From Paenibacillus sp. JZ16 (GTDB lineage: Bacteria > Bacillota > Bacilli > Paenibacillales > Paenibacillaceae): a stretch of DNA of 64,000 bases. The notes under the pieces are model-generated. The model was not told the origin of the DNA, searched no databases, and saw only the letters and a list, made by a program, of their open reading frames with translations. Where the stretch lies: the NCBI RefSeq assembly GCF_015326965.1, contig NZ_CP017659.1:7205001-7269000 (forward strand), written 5' to 3'. The translations under genes and the position numbers were made by a program. Every line of letters begins with the position of its first letter. The first letter of the stretch is position 1. This document shows positions 27,954 to 36,070 of this stretch, one piece after another.

Positions 27954-28727
27954 ATGTATTTACCGAGCTTTCATCTGGAAGGGAAAAAAGCTTTTGTTAC
28001 AGGGGCTGGACGCGGGATCGGACGCGCCATAGCCATAGGATTGGCAGAGGCCGGCTGCGATGTCGGCTTGATGTCCCGAACCCGAAGCGATTTGGAGGAG
28101 ACCGCAAATCTGATCAAGAGCTTGAACCAGGGTCAGGCATTTGTGCTGCCGGGTGATCTGACCGTAAGAGAAGAGATGGAGGGAGCGATTCGAGAATTTG
28201 TACATCAGGCAGGACGAATCGACATACTGGTGAATAATGCCGGCATGAACATTCGTACGCCTGCGCTGGAAGTGACGGATTCGGAATGGGACGTGATTGT
28301 GCAAACCAATCTGAAATCGGCTTTTGTCGCTTCTCAAGCGGCTGCCCGATTTATGAAAGATCAGGGCAATGGAAGAATCATCAACATCTCTTCCGTAGGC
28401 GGACACACGGCTCTTCGCACAGGCGTTGTTTATGGTTCAACGAAGGCGGCTCTCATCCATATGACCAAGGTGCTTGCGATGGAGTGGGCGCAGTATGGAA
28501 TTCAGGTTAACTCGGTCGGACCTTGGTATTTCCGGACTCCGCTGACGGAGAAGCTGCTTAATGATGAAGCTTATATGCAGGCCATATTGGACCGGACACC
28601 GCTTAAGCGCGTGGGAAGTCTGGAAGAAGTGGTGGGACCTGTCGTTTTCCTGGCGTCGGAGGCTGCCAATTACATGACCGGGCAAACGCTGCTGGTGGAT
28701 GGCGGTCTTAGCATTTATGGATTCTAG
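27954..28727 (+). CDS. short-chain dehydrogenase/reductase
   Basis: 257 residues. Cofactor loop TGAGRGIGRAIA (about 14-25), NNAG near 90, catalytic Ser in INISSVGG, YGSTK (Tyr and Lys) near 155-159, and the C-terminal GQTLLVDGGLSIYGF of classical SDRs. The Arg after the first strand (MSRTRSDLE) suggests NADP(H). Similar to gluconate 5-dehydrogenase or 2-deoxygluconate dehydrogenase types, but substrate is not certain. ATG at 27954 has AGGAGGG upstream; a longer frame from 27921 has none. The aldo/keto reductase gene follows after 124 bases. Confidence 0.87.
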   Translation: MYLPSFHLEGKKAFVTGAGRGIGRAIAIGLAEAGCDVGLMSRTRSDLEETANLIKSLNQGQAFVLPGDLTVREEMEGAIREFVHQAGRIDILVNNAGMNIRTPALEVTDSEWDVIVQTNLKSAFVASQAAARFMKDQGNGRIINISSVGGHTALRTGVVYGSTKAALIHMTKVLAMEWAQYGIQVNSVGPWYFRTPLTEKLLNDEAYMQAILDRTPLKRVGSLEEVVGPVVFLASEAANYMTGQTLLVDGGLSIYGF

Positions 28728-28851
28728 CAGGGGAGCATTCTTTCAAACAGAATAAATATAGTGAAATCGAAAATGTAACGAAAATAGGCTTTCAGGTTTA
28801 TTCATGTCGGGTAATGATGAATGGGATGAACAGGGAGGAGAGTGAAGGAAT

Positions 28852-29739
28852 ATGGAACGAAGAGCATTTGGACGTACGGACATGCAGGTTAGTGTGTTGG
28901 GATTTGGAGGGGCCGAGATCGGCCAGTCGGATCAAAAGACGGTTGACCGGCTGCTGCACAGTGCCATTGATGCAGGCCTTAACATGATTGATACCGCGGA
29001 ATGTTATGGCCACAGCGAGGAATTAATCGGCAAGGCTTTGTCAGGTCGAAGAGATGATTACTACCTGTTTACGAAATGCGGCCACGCTTCCGGTTTGGAT
29101 TATCCGGATTGGGATCCCGTGATGCTTGCGCAGAGCATTGACCGCAGCTTGAAGCGACTGCAGGTGGACCACGTCGATGTCATCCATCTTCACAGCTGCT
29201 CGGAAGAGATTTTGCGCCGGGGCGAAGTGATTGAAGTGTTAAGAAGAGCTAAGGAGCAGGGGAAAACACGGTACATCGGCTACAGCGGCGATTCGACCGA
29301 TGCGCTCTATGCCCTTCAAACCGGCGTGTTCGACAGCTTTGAAACTTCGCTGAACATCGCCGACCAGGAGGCGATCGATCTCACGGTTCCGCTTGCCATG
29401 AAGCAGGGCATAGGGATCATTGCCAAACGTCCGGTAGCCAATGTTGCCTGGAAGAACGAAACGCTAAGCGAACAGGATTATGCTTATCCTTATTGGATCC
29501 GGCTAGGCGAGTTGAATTACGATTTTCTCGCCGATGTTCAGCAAGGCGTTGAAACGGCGTTAAGATTCACTTTAAGCACGCCGGGCGTAGCTACCGCCAT
29601 CGTCGGTACGGCAAATCCGGAGCGGTGGGAGCAAAATGCTGCGTTACTGGAAAAAGGGCAGCTGCCGGAGGATATTTACGAGTCGATCCGCAACCGCTGG
29701 CGAGAGGTTGCCGGTGCGGATTGGGTGGGTAAGGTGTAA
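28852..29739 (+). CDS. aldo/keto reductase
   Basis: A 295-residue AKR. The catalytic tetrad is visible as Asp and Tyr in NMIDTAECYGHSE, Lys in LFTKCGH and His in VDVIHLHSC. The start MERRAFGRTDMQVSVLGFGGAEIG is typical. The cofactor segment is STPGVATAIVGTANPERWEQNAALL. It reduces or oxidises a sugar or other carbonyl with NADP(H); the substrate is unknown. The pairing with an SDR gene suggests a small sugar-oxidation module. GGGAGGAGAG lies upstream. A strong terminator follows. Confidence 0.9.
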   Translation: MERRAFGRTDMQVSVLGFGGAEIGQSDQKTVDRLLHSAIDAGLNMIDTAECYGHSEELIGKALSGRRDDYYLFTKCGHASGLDYPDWDPVMLAQSIDRSLKRLQVDHVDVIHLHSCSEEILRRGEVIEVLRRAKEQGKTRYIGYSGDSTDALYALQTGVFDSFETSLNIADQEAIDLTVPLAMKQGIGIIAKRPVANVAWKNETLSEQDYAYPYWIRLGELNYDFLADVQQGVETALRFTLSTPGVATAIVGTANPERWEQNAALLEKGQLPEDIYESIRNRWREVAGADWVGKV

Positions 29740-29746
29740 GTGATCT

Positions 29747-29787
29747 AAAAAAGAGCCTGTCGAGTTCTCTCGACAGGCTCTTTTTTG
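29747..29787 (+). terminator. rho-independent terminator
   Basis: A perfect stem of about 17 bases (AAAAAGAGCCTGTCGAG / CTCGACAGGCTCTTTTT) with a TTCT loop and T-run. Confidence 0.92.
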
Positions 29788-29830
29788 CGGCTTAAAAGAA
29801 TACGAATGCTGGTAATAAAATTAATGATGT

Positions 29831-29863
29831 TATTTCATCATATGAAAAATTCACAATAGGGAA
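29831..29863. repeat. dispersed intergenic repeat, copy A
   Basis: Contains TTTCATCATATGAAA (29833-29847), a palindrome with 6-base arms, followed by AATTCACAATAGGGAA. Related copies lie at 34469-34527 and 35881-35955. The rest of 29788-30010 is AT-rich and shows no gene. Confidence 0.6.
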
Positions 29864-30010
29864 GTACCGATCAATATCATCAGCTAGCAACTACCTTATT
29901 TTACCTGGTTTCTCGATACCTAGCACATTTTCTAGTCTAAAAAAGGAGGCGTGAAGCGAATAAAAGATTGATATGGAAATATTTCCCCCTGTAGAAGATG
30001 AATGTCCCCC

Positions 30011-30038
30011 TTTGAAACCAGTAGGGCTTGGAATAAAA
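30011..30038 (+). promoter_or_regulatory. promoter of the sugar transporter operon
   Basis: TTGAAA at 30011-30016, 16-base spacer, TAAAAT at 30033-30038. The binding-protein gene begins about 60 bases downstream. Confidence 0.55.
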
Positions 30039-30097
30039 TTCTGGTAGACAGCAAGTATTTACATAGGGTTCTGAAAAAATACTTAGGGGGATTAGAA

Positions 30098-31447
30098 ATG
30101 AAAAGGACTTCCATGTTACTCATGAGTGTCATGTTGCTGCTCTCCATGTTCCTCGCAGCATGCGGTAACAACAGTGACACCAACACTCCTGCTGCTGGAG
30201 GAGGAGAAACTCCGAAGACGGAAACAACTCCGCCGGCCGATGATAAGAAGGATGAAGCCGCTCCGGTTTCACTCCGCGTGTTCTCGACTTTCGGAGGAAC
30301 TGACGCAGCTCGCGAAGCCTTCCAGGCAGCGTTGGATGAATTCACGAAGGAACATCCGAACGTGAAGATAGACAACGACACCATGTCAGCAAATGATGAC
30401 GGTTTCAGAACGAAAGTGAACACCGACATGAACAGCGGCAACGAGCCTGACTTGTTGTTCTACTTCATCGGGGCTGACGCAGAAGGATTCGTCAATGCCG
30501 GTAAAGTTGTGCCGTTGAACGAAATTCTCGACGCGGACGCTGAGTGGAAGAACGGCTTCATTCCTGATGCGCTCGAGCTTGCCAAGCAAAAAGACGGTAA
30601 CATTTACGCAGCGCCATTGACCGGTTTCTATGAAGGCTTGTTCGTTAACAAAAAAATCTTCGAAGAAAATGGTTTGGAGCTTCCAACAGACTGGGCCAAA
30701 TTGACCACAGCTGTGAAAACGTTATCTGCCAAAGGCATTATTCCTTTGTCCGTACCATTTGACCAATCGCACTACCTGATCGAGCATACCATTTTGTCTG
30801 CAGCAGGTCCTGAAGGCCAAAACAAAGGTCTGCTTGAAGGCATCGATCCAAATTGGGAAAAAGCGTATGCGGCTATGAAAGAATTGTATGACCTTGGGGC
30901 ATTCCCTAAAGATGCGGCAACAATCGACCTGAGCATGTCCGGCAACTATTACAGTGAAGGCCTTGCTGCCATGACCATCGAAGGATCTTGGGCCATTGGC
31001 GGTTGGAGCGATGAAACCCGTGACAACTCTACAGTACTGCCATTCCCGACAGTTCCTGACGGCGCTGGCAGCGGTAACGATATCGTCGGCGGCTTCGGTT
31101 CCGGTTTCTATCTCTCCAAAGCCACTTATGATGACGCAGCTAAAAAAGAAGCAGCAATCGCCTTGCTGAAACATCTGACTTCCCCGGCGTCCATTCAAAA
31201 AATCGCTTCGGCTAACGGTGGCACACCTGCGGCTGACGTAGAAGTGACTGGATTGCCGCAAGTAGCTCTTGACGGTTTCGCTATGGCCGCGAAAGCAGCT
31301 TCCATCAGCGCGCCGGTTGACAGTAAAGTTTCGCAAGAAACGTTTGGTAACCTTCGTGCTAGCGTTCAGCCTGTAGTGGAAGGCAAGAAAACTCCTACTC
31401 AAGCGATCGAAGAAGCGAAGAAAACCGAGGATGCCAACAAAAAATAG
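30098..31447 (+). CDS. sugar ABC transporter substrate-binding lipoprotein
   Basis: 449 residues, family 1 solute-binding protein. The lipoprotein signal ends FLAACGNNS, so it is anchored on the outside. A Thr/Pro/Lys linker leads to the binding domain (LRVFSTFGGTDAAREAFQAALDEFTKEHPNVKI; GLFVNKKIFEENGLELPTDW; AAMTIEGSWAIGGW). ATG at 30098 has TAGGGGG upstream. It forms an operon with the two permease genes. No ATPase is present, so the system probably borrows a shared MsmX-type ATPase. Substrate is likely an oligosaccharide or sugar. Confidence 0.92.
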   Translation: MKRTSMLLMSVMLLLSMFLAACGNNSDTNTPAAGGGETPKTETTPPADDKKDEAAPVSLRVFSTFGGTDAAREAFQAALDEFTKEHPNVKIDNDTMSANDDGFRTKVNTDMNSGNEPDLLFYFIGADAEGFVNAGKVVPLNEILDADAEWKNGFIPDALELAKQKDGNIYAAPLTGFYEGLFVNKKIFEENGLELPTDWAKLTTAVKTLSAKGIIPLSVPFDQSHYLIEHTILSAAGPEGQNKGLLEGIDPNWEKAYAAMKELYDLGAFPKDAATIDLSMSGNYYSEGLAAMTIEGSWAIGGWSDETRDNSTVLPFPTVPDGAGSGNDIVGGFGSGFYLSKATYDDAAKKEAAIALLKHLTSPASIQKIASANGGTPAADVEVTGLPQVALDGFAMAAKAASISAPVDSKVSQETFGNLRASVQPVVEGKKTPTQAIEEAKKTEDANKK

Positions 31448-31476
31448 CATCAGAAACGGTAGAAATAAAAGTGACG

Positions 31477-31510
31477 TACGCCGCCCCTCTGCTTTCATTT
31501 GGGCGGCGTA
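31477..31510 (+). terminator. hairpin between binding-protein and permease genes
   Basis: TACGCCGCCC pairs with GGGCGGCGTA around a 14-base loop, without a T-run. Such stems often protect the abundant binding-protein mRNA from decay. Confidence 0.6.
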
Positions 31511-31560
31511 GTCATTTCGGCATGGACGTTGAAGAAAAATAAACATCAAGGGTGATTAAT

Positions 31561-32418
31561 ATGAAGGGTGATCGCAAGTATATTGTGATGTTTCTATTAC
31601 CCGCAGCAGCCATCATGACAATCTTTCTATATTATCCGTTCTTCAAGAGTTTGTATCTCAGCTTTTATCGCACAAGCGGCTTTTTCGATAAAAAGTTTGT
31701 GGGAGGGGCTAACTATGAGAGACTCATTACGGATAAACTGCTTGGCGCTGCAACATTGCACACGCTCGAAATCATGCTCTATGTTATCGTGTTTCAGGTG
31801 GGGATCGCGCTTGTGTTGGCTGTCCTGGTAGATAACATTTCCAAGCTCAAAGGTTTTTATCGAACGGTCTTTTTCTTCCCGGTTGTCATCTCCGGTACTG
31901 CCATTTCCTTATTATTTGTATTGTTCTACAATTACAACTTCGGTTTGCTGAACAACTTGCTGGCGAACTTTAATATTGAGAAGATTTTGTGGTTGGATGC
32001 GAAGAATGCGCTAAAGGCGGTATCGATTCCAACGGTATGGCATTATGTGGGCTTTTATTTTGTTCTGTTCCTGACCGCGATGTCCAAAATACCCGCGGAT
32101 TATTATGAGGCTGCAAAACTGGAAGGAATCACGGGGCTCAAGAAAACAACGATGCTTACAATTCCGCTCATCATGAGTGACATCAAGGTTGTTATCACAC
32201 TTGCCATTACGGGTACGTTGAAGGTGTTCGAATTCATCTGGGTCATTACAAGCGGCCAGAATGGAACGGAAGTCCTGGGAACGTATATGTACAAAAAGGC
32301 CATGGTGGATCAGAACTTTGGTTACGGATCAGCGGTTGCGATATACATGGTGGTCTTTGGCGTACTGCTTGCGTTAATTGCCAACCGTTTGTTGAAAAGA
32401 GACGAGATTACATACTAA
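31561..32418 (+). CDS. sugar ABC transporter permease, MalF/LacF type
   Basis: About 285 residues with six membrane helices. The ATPase-docking EAA loop reads DYYEAAKLEGITGLKKTTMLTIPLIMSDI. The first helix (IVMFLLPAAAIMTIFLYYPFFKSLYLSFY) is typical. ATG at 31561 has AAGGGTGA upstream; a GTG at 31552 is in frame but lies too close to that site. It pairs with the next permease to form the channel for the upstream binding protein. Confidence 0.92.
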   Translation: MKGDRKYIVMFLLPAAAIMTIFLYYPFFKSLYLSFYRTSGFFDKKFVGGANYERLITDKLLGAATLHTLEIMLYVIVFQVGIALVLAVLVDNISKLKGFYRTVFFFPVVISGTAISLLFVLFYNYNFGLLNNLLANFNIEKILWLDAKNALKAVSIPTVWHYVGFYFVLFLTAMSKIPADYYEAAKLEGITGLKKTTMLTIPLIMSDIKVVITLAITGTLKVFEFIWVITSGQNGTEVLGTYMYKKAMVDQNFGYGSAVAIYMVVFGVLLALIANRLLKRDEITY

Positions 32419-32439
32419 GCATTATAGGGGTGTACTGTT

Positions 32440-33312
32440 ATGGAGCCAACCATCGTCGTTGAACACAAAACTCAGCGCGTTAGGAAGAGTCAGTTTAATT
32501 TAGGCACCACGTTGATGTACGTTGTTTTGACAGCGTGGTCCCTAACAACCATTTATCCGTTATTCTGGATCGTGAACAACTCGTTCAAGGTTTCTCGCGA
32601 TGTGATGAATAATTCCTTTGGTATCGCATGGGAACCGGTGTTTGTGAACTATCAGAACGCATTTGACCGCATTAATATCGGAAGAAGTTATATCAATAGT
32701 TTGGTGATGTCCTTCAGTACCGTATTCTTGGTATTACTGCTCGGGGGATTAGCCGCTTATGTATTGTCCAGATTCAACTTCAGGGGCAAGCGCACCATCT
32801 ATTCCATTCTGTATGCGACTTTGTTGATTCCAGCGTTTGCAACCGTAGTCCCGGTATACGAGCTGCTGATCAAAACGAGCCTGGTCAATACATATTGGGG
32901 CCTGATCTTCCCGCAAACGGCAGGCAATCTGACGTTTGCCACCTTGGTGATTGCCGGTTATATGGCAACCATCCCGAAAGAGCTTGAAGAAGCGGCTTTC
33001 ATGGATGGATGTAACCGATGGCAGATGTTTGTTAAGATCTTCGTGCCGATCTCGCAGCCGGTATTTGCATCGGCGAGTATATTTGTATTTATGTGGTCGT
33101 ACAATGACTTGTTCTCAGCGTTGATCTTTGTAAACAAAGAGAATGTCCGTCCGATCGTTGCATTGCTGAATGAGATCAGCTCCCAATACGGAACAGACTT
33201 TGGTCTGATGGCTACGGCAGTATCGTTGACCGTTATTCCGGTGCTGATTGTATACCTGTTTATCTCGAAGTATATTCAGAAAGGTTTGACTGAAGGAGCT
33301 GTCAAGGGTTAA
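32440..33312 (+). CDS. sugar ABC transporter permease, MalG/LacG type
   Basis: 290 residues with six membrane helices. The EAA loop is EELEEAAFMDGCNRWQMFVKIFVPISQPV, and the family end KYIQKGLTEGAVKG is intact. First helix follows a short basic N-terminus (FNLGTTLMYVVLTAWSLTTIYPLFWIVNNSFK). TAGGGGTG lies before the ATG. It is the last gene of the three-gene transporter operon and is followed by a very stable terminator. Confidence 0.92.
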   Translation: MEPTIVVEHKTQRVRKSQFNLGTTLMYVVLTAWSLTTIYPLFWIVNNSFKVSRDVMNNSFGIAWEPVFVNYQNAFDRINIGRSYINSLVMSFSTVFLVLLLGGLAAYVLSRFNFRGKRTIYSILYATLLIPAFATVVPVYELLIKTSLVNTYWGLIFPQTAGNLTFATLVIAGYMATIPKELEEAAFMDGCNRWQMFVKIFVPISQPVFASASIFVFMWSYNDLFSALIFVNKENVRPIVALLNEISSQYGTDFGLMATAVSLTVIPVLIVYLFISKYIQKGLTEGAVKG

Positions 33313-33326
33313 GAAGAGAGCGAACT

Positions 33327-33390
33327 CAACGAATAGGCAAGTCAAGAGGGGACCTTGTCGTCACCTGTTTGACTTGCCTATTCGTTGTTA
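33327..33390. terminator. long-stem terminator
   Basis: A 19-base perfect stem (33327-33345 with 33369-33387) around a 23-base loop. T-rich sequence follows on the plus strand. It may act in both directions, since the next gene is convergent. Confidence 0.8.
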
Positions 33391-33436
33391 TATTCCATTT
33401 AGTCTTTTAATCTGAAGCAAGAGTTGAATCAGCAAT

Positions 33437-34375
33437 TTAAGCAGTTGGACGATTAAATTCAACTAAGCGTGAGAAACCATCTTCTCCATGACCGGCATGG
33501 ATTGCTCTTTGGGCAATGGCTTTTGCTGCGTTTAAAACGCTGCTATCGATGCCGTGATGTTCGGCCACGTGGATGATATGCTCCATACTTGTCATATTGG
33601 AGATGAGACTCGAGCCTTCACCAGGGTATACGCCTTGATCCACATCTTGTGCGATATAGGTCATGATATCCGGCATAATGTTGATGATATTTTGCGCATA
33701 GGGAGCGATGTCTTTCGCGGCAATGTTCTCAGCGCGTGCGATAGCCAGAGCGTGTACATAGCCGCTCATGGCTGTCCAGAACACATCCAGCAATGCAACA
33801 TCATAGGCTGCGGCACGACCGGGATCCTCCCCAAGGAACGAAGCGGTCCCTCCCAGACTGGAAAGTGTTTTCAGGTGGCTGCGGTAAACTTTTTCTTGCC
33901 CGCTGTACAGAACAACGGCTGAAGGCTGCCCAATGGTCGTTATCGGCGTCATGATCGCACCATCAATATAGTTAATACCGTTCTCGGCTGCCCAAGCCGC
34001 CATTTCGCGTGCACGTTCAGGAGAGTCGGCTGTCAGGTTTATAAGGGTTTTCCCTTTCAATGCGCTAGTCGCATTAGAGAGAATGGAGCGGACTGCATCA
34101 TAATTGAGTACACAGATGATAATAAGCCGGCTGGCAAGCACGGCATCCGGAACAGTCGGAGCAAGCACTGCACCTTGTGTAATAAGTGGGTCGGCCTTAG
34201 CAGCTGTCCGGTTCCACACCGTTGTAGCATGGCCATTCTTGATAAAAGCTCCGGCAAGCGCTTGGCCCATAGGGCCGAGCCCGAGCACGGTCACATGTTC
34301 CTTATTGGTGTTTTGCTTAGTTTCACGAACATTAGGTTCGATCCCATGACCTTGACTTTGATTCAATTGTTCCAT
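33437..34375 (-). CDS. NAD(P)-dependent dehydrogenase, imine-reductase-like
   Basis: About 312 residues of the 6-phosphogluconate dehydrogenase-like/beta-hydroxyacid dehydrogenase superfamily. The Rossmann motif is VLGLGPMGQALAGAFIKNGHATTVWNRT, with Arg after strand 2 indicating NADP(H). The middle has NLTADSPERAREMAAWAAENGINYIDGAIM, as in imine reductases. Helical C-terminal domain follows. An N-terminal stretch of about 25 polar residues is extra. ATG at 34375 has GGAGG upstream; the longer frame to 34441 crosses the promoter. A MerR-type promoter lies upstream. Substrate is not known. Confidence 0.82.
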   Translation of the reverse strand: MEQLNQSQGHGIEPNVRETKQNTNKEHVTVLGLGPMGQALAGAFIKNGHATTVWNRTAAKADPLITQGAVLAPTVPDAVLASRLIIICVLNYDAVRSILSNATSALKGKTLINLTADSPERAREMAAWAAENGINYIDGAIMTPITTIGQPSAVVLYSGQEKVYRSHLKTLSSLGGTASFLGEDPGRAAAYDVALLDVFWTAMSGYVHALAIARAENIAAKDIAPYAQNIINIMPDIMTYIAQDVDQGVYPGEGSSLISNMTSMEHIIHVAEHHGIDSSVLNAAKAIAQRAIHAGHGEDGFSRLVEFNRPTA

Positions 34376-34404
34376 CTTTTTTTCCTCCTTGAGTGTTGGC
34401 TTCG

Positions 34405-34438
34405 AATATAGTGTAGACCTTGACACTAATGTCAAGGT
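34405..34438 (-). promoter_or_regulatory. MerR-type promoter with operator palindrome
   Basis: On the minus strand, TTGACA (34430-34435) and TATATT (34405-34410) are 19 bases apart, the stretched spacing that MerR-family activators correct. A palindrome with 9-base arms ACCTTGACA and TGTCAAGGT covers 34417-34438, with its right arm over the -35. It drives the imine-reductase-like gene. Confidence 0.7.
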
Positions 34439-34468
34439 CAATCGTTATTTTTAATCTCCAAAAAGAGG

Positions 34469-34527
34469 TGAGTAATTCAACATATGAAAAATTCATAACA
34501 ATGAAGAATAACGCTCTCTATCTCTCA
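34469..34527. repeat. dispersed intergenic repeat, copy B
   Basis: Shares TGAGTA, CATATGAAAAATTCA and AACAATGAA in order with copy C at 35881, then CTCTATCTCTC-like sequence. In this copy the left palindrome arm is shorter (TTCA instead of TTTCAT). It lies between the divergent imine-reductase-like and MarR genes. Confidence 0.55.
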
Positions 34528-34609
34528 ATCAAACTATATACGCTTTTGAACGTACCTAATTACGACGATCATAATAAAATCAATCATAAGACTAACTAAA
34601 AGAAAGTTG

Positions 34610-34650
34610 TTGACAATATATTAGTGCTGTGTTAATTTGTATATACAAAT
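34610..34650 (+). promoter_or_regulatory. marR promoter and operator
   Basis: TTGACA (34610-34615), 17 bases, TAATTT (34633-34638). A perfect 16-base palindrome ATTTGTATATACAAAT (34635-34650) overlaps the -10, as expected for self-repression. Confidence 0.7.
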
Positions 34651-34665
34651 GAGAGGTGTCTGGTT

Positions 34666-35100
34666 ATGAACATTGATGATTCCATACTGAGCTCATGCTT
34701 GTTTTTTACTTCAAATCGGTTTGCTCGTTCGATGACCAAGATGGCGGAGGATGCTTTTGCGAAGGCCGGCTTATCTCCTACGTATTCCTACGTTTTGGTG
34801 GTGATCCATCAATATCCCGGCATTACGCAGAAAGAGCTAAGCGATAAGTTGTCCATTGCTCCATCCACAAGCACACGGTTCATCGATAAGCTGGAGGAGA
34901 AGCAGTTAGTACAGCGCAAATCTGAATGGAAAGAAACGCATATTTTCTTAACGGATGAAGGGAAGTCGTTATATGAGGAGCTGAACCAATATTTTGAACA
35001 GCTGTATGGACAGTATGTTTCCCTCTTGGGGAAGGAACATAGCGAACAGTTAACTAAACTTCTTCATGAATCCAGTGAAATATTGAAAAAGGGAAAATAA
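34666..35100 (+). CDS. MarR-family transcriptional regulator
   Basis: 144 residues with the MarR winged helix: LSPTYSYVLVVIHQYPGITQKELSDKLSIAPSTSTRFIDKLEEKQLVQRKSEWKETHIFLTDEGKSL, here listed as the usual order of helices 2-5 and wing. One Cys lies near residue 11 (ILSSCLFFTS), so a thiol switch is possible. GAGAGGTG precedes the ATG. Near-identical palindromes lie over its own promoter and 20 bases before the next gene's start region, so it probably represses both itself and the NAD(P)H-binding protein gene. Confidence 0.9.
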   Translation: MNIDDSILSSCLFFTSNRFARSMTKMAEDAFAKAGLSPTYSYVLVVIHQYPGITQKELSDKLSIAPSTSTRFIDKLEEKQLVQRKSEWKETHIFLTDEGKSLYEELNQYFEQLYGQYVSLLGKEHSEQLTKLLHESSEILKKGK

Positions 35101-35119
35101 AGCCTTTTTTTCGTCCCTC

Positions 35120-35135
35120 ATTTGCATATACAATT
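35120..35135 (+). promoter_or_regulatory. second MarR-type operator
   Basis: ATTTGCATATACAATT differs from the palindrome over the marR promoter at two positions. It lies between marR and the NAD(P)H-binding protein gene. Confidence 0.6.
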
Positions 35136-35154
35136 GATAAAGGAGAGATTCACA

Positions 35155-35793
35155 ATGCAGATTGGTATTATCGGTGCGACAGGGAAAGCGGGAAGTCTGA
35201 TTCTCAAGGAAGCACAAGCACGCGGTCATGAGGTAACGGCAATTGTACGGAATGTTTCCAAGATCTCCGATTCGAGCGTGAACATTTTGGAGAAGAACGT
35301 GCTGGATTTGACGAATGCCGATCTTCAGGGCCTCGATGTCGTCGTGAATGCCTTTGCGGCGGCGCCCGGGCAAGAAACGCAATATGTGGAGGTTGGCCGG
35401 GTATTGATAGAAGCTCTTAAAGGCACGAATACCAGACTGTTTGTGATGGGTGGGGCCGGAAGCTTGTTCGTGGATGAAGCCAAAACCTTGCGACTCTTGG
35501 AAACTCCAGATTTTCCTAAGGAATACTATCCGACGGCATTTCATGCCAGTGAGAACTTGAAAGACCTGGAAAAATCTTCCGATGTGAAATGGACGTATCT
35601 AAGTCCGGCAGCGTTCTTTAATCCGCACGGTCAGCGCACGGGCAGCTATCAGGAAGGCAAGGACCATGTCATTGTCAATTCAAACGGTCAAAGCTATGTC
35701 AGCTACGCAGATTACGCGATTGCGGTATTGGATGAGCTTGAACAGCCGAAGCATATCCATGAGCGGTATACGGTAGTATCCGAGGCGGAATAA
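35155..35793 (+). CDS. NAD(P)H-binding oxidoreductase, YwnB/BVR-like
   Basis: About 212 residues, atypical SDR with MQIGIIGATGKAGSLILKEAQARGHEVTAIVRN as the cofactor site, VVNAFAAAPGQ after strand 4 and a C-terminal part WTYLSPAAFFNPHGQRTG. It lacks the classical Tyr-x-x-x-Lys pair, as many YwnB/biliverdin-reductase-like members do. ATG at 35155 has AAAGGAG upstream. It lies downstream of marR with a shared operator motif, so it is likely induced by the same electrophile or quinone-type signal. This is inference. Confidence 0.85.
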   Translation: MQIGIIGATGKAGSLILKEAQARGHEVTAIVRNVSKISDSSVNILEKNVLDLTNADLQGLDVVVNAFAAAPGQETQYVEVGRVLIEALKGTNTRLFVMGGAGSLFVDEAKTLRLLETPDFPKEYYPTAFHASENLKDLEKSSDVKWTYLSPAAFFNPHGQRTGSYQEGKDHVIVNSNGQSYVSYADYAIAVLDELEQPKHIHERYTVVSEAE

Positions 35794-35822
35794 GCCCGGC
35801 AACAACCTTTATATAAATCTCG

Positions 35823-35855
35823 ACAAGCTGATTTCATTAGAAATCAGCTTGTTTT
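35823..35855 (+). terminator. rho-independent terminator
   Basis: ACAAGCTGATTTC pairs with GAAATCAGCTTGT around ATTA, followed by TTTT. Confidence 0.8.
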
Positions 35856-35880
35856 GATGCGAAATATCTAACTCAATAAG

Positions 35881-35955
35881 TGAGTATTTCATCATATGAA
35901 AAATTCACAACAATGAAATAACCTCTATTTATCTAGCCACTTCTATCTCTCTGCA
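35881..35955. repeat. dispersed intergenic repeat, copy C
   Basis: Begins TGAGTATTTCATCATATGAA and continues AAATTCACAACAATGAAATAAC, then TCTATTTATCTAG and TTCTATCTCTCTGC. It is the most complete of three copies. No ORF runs through it. Confidence 0.6.
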
Positions 35956-36002
35956 CCCCAACCACCTGTATAGATCCTGTCATTTAAGTATAAAAGGAGG
36001 GG

Positions 36003-36037
36003 AAACCTGCATACAACCAATGTTGTACGCAGGTTTT
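36003..36037 (+). terminator. hairpin before the GerT-like gene end
   Basis: AAACCTGC-A-TACAAC pairs with GTTGTA-C-GCAGGTTT around CAAT, then TTTTT. It lies between convergent genes; preceded by AAAGGAGGGG without a usable start codon. Confidence 0.65.
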
Positions 36038-36070
36038 TCAGATTGTGAATAACGGGTAAGGATTCTTCAT

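Noticed and set aside
36022..36051. Short frame after AAAGGAGGGG near the end of the GerT-like gene.
   Set aside because: Only nine codons and inside a terminator hairpin; no sign of a real peptide.
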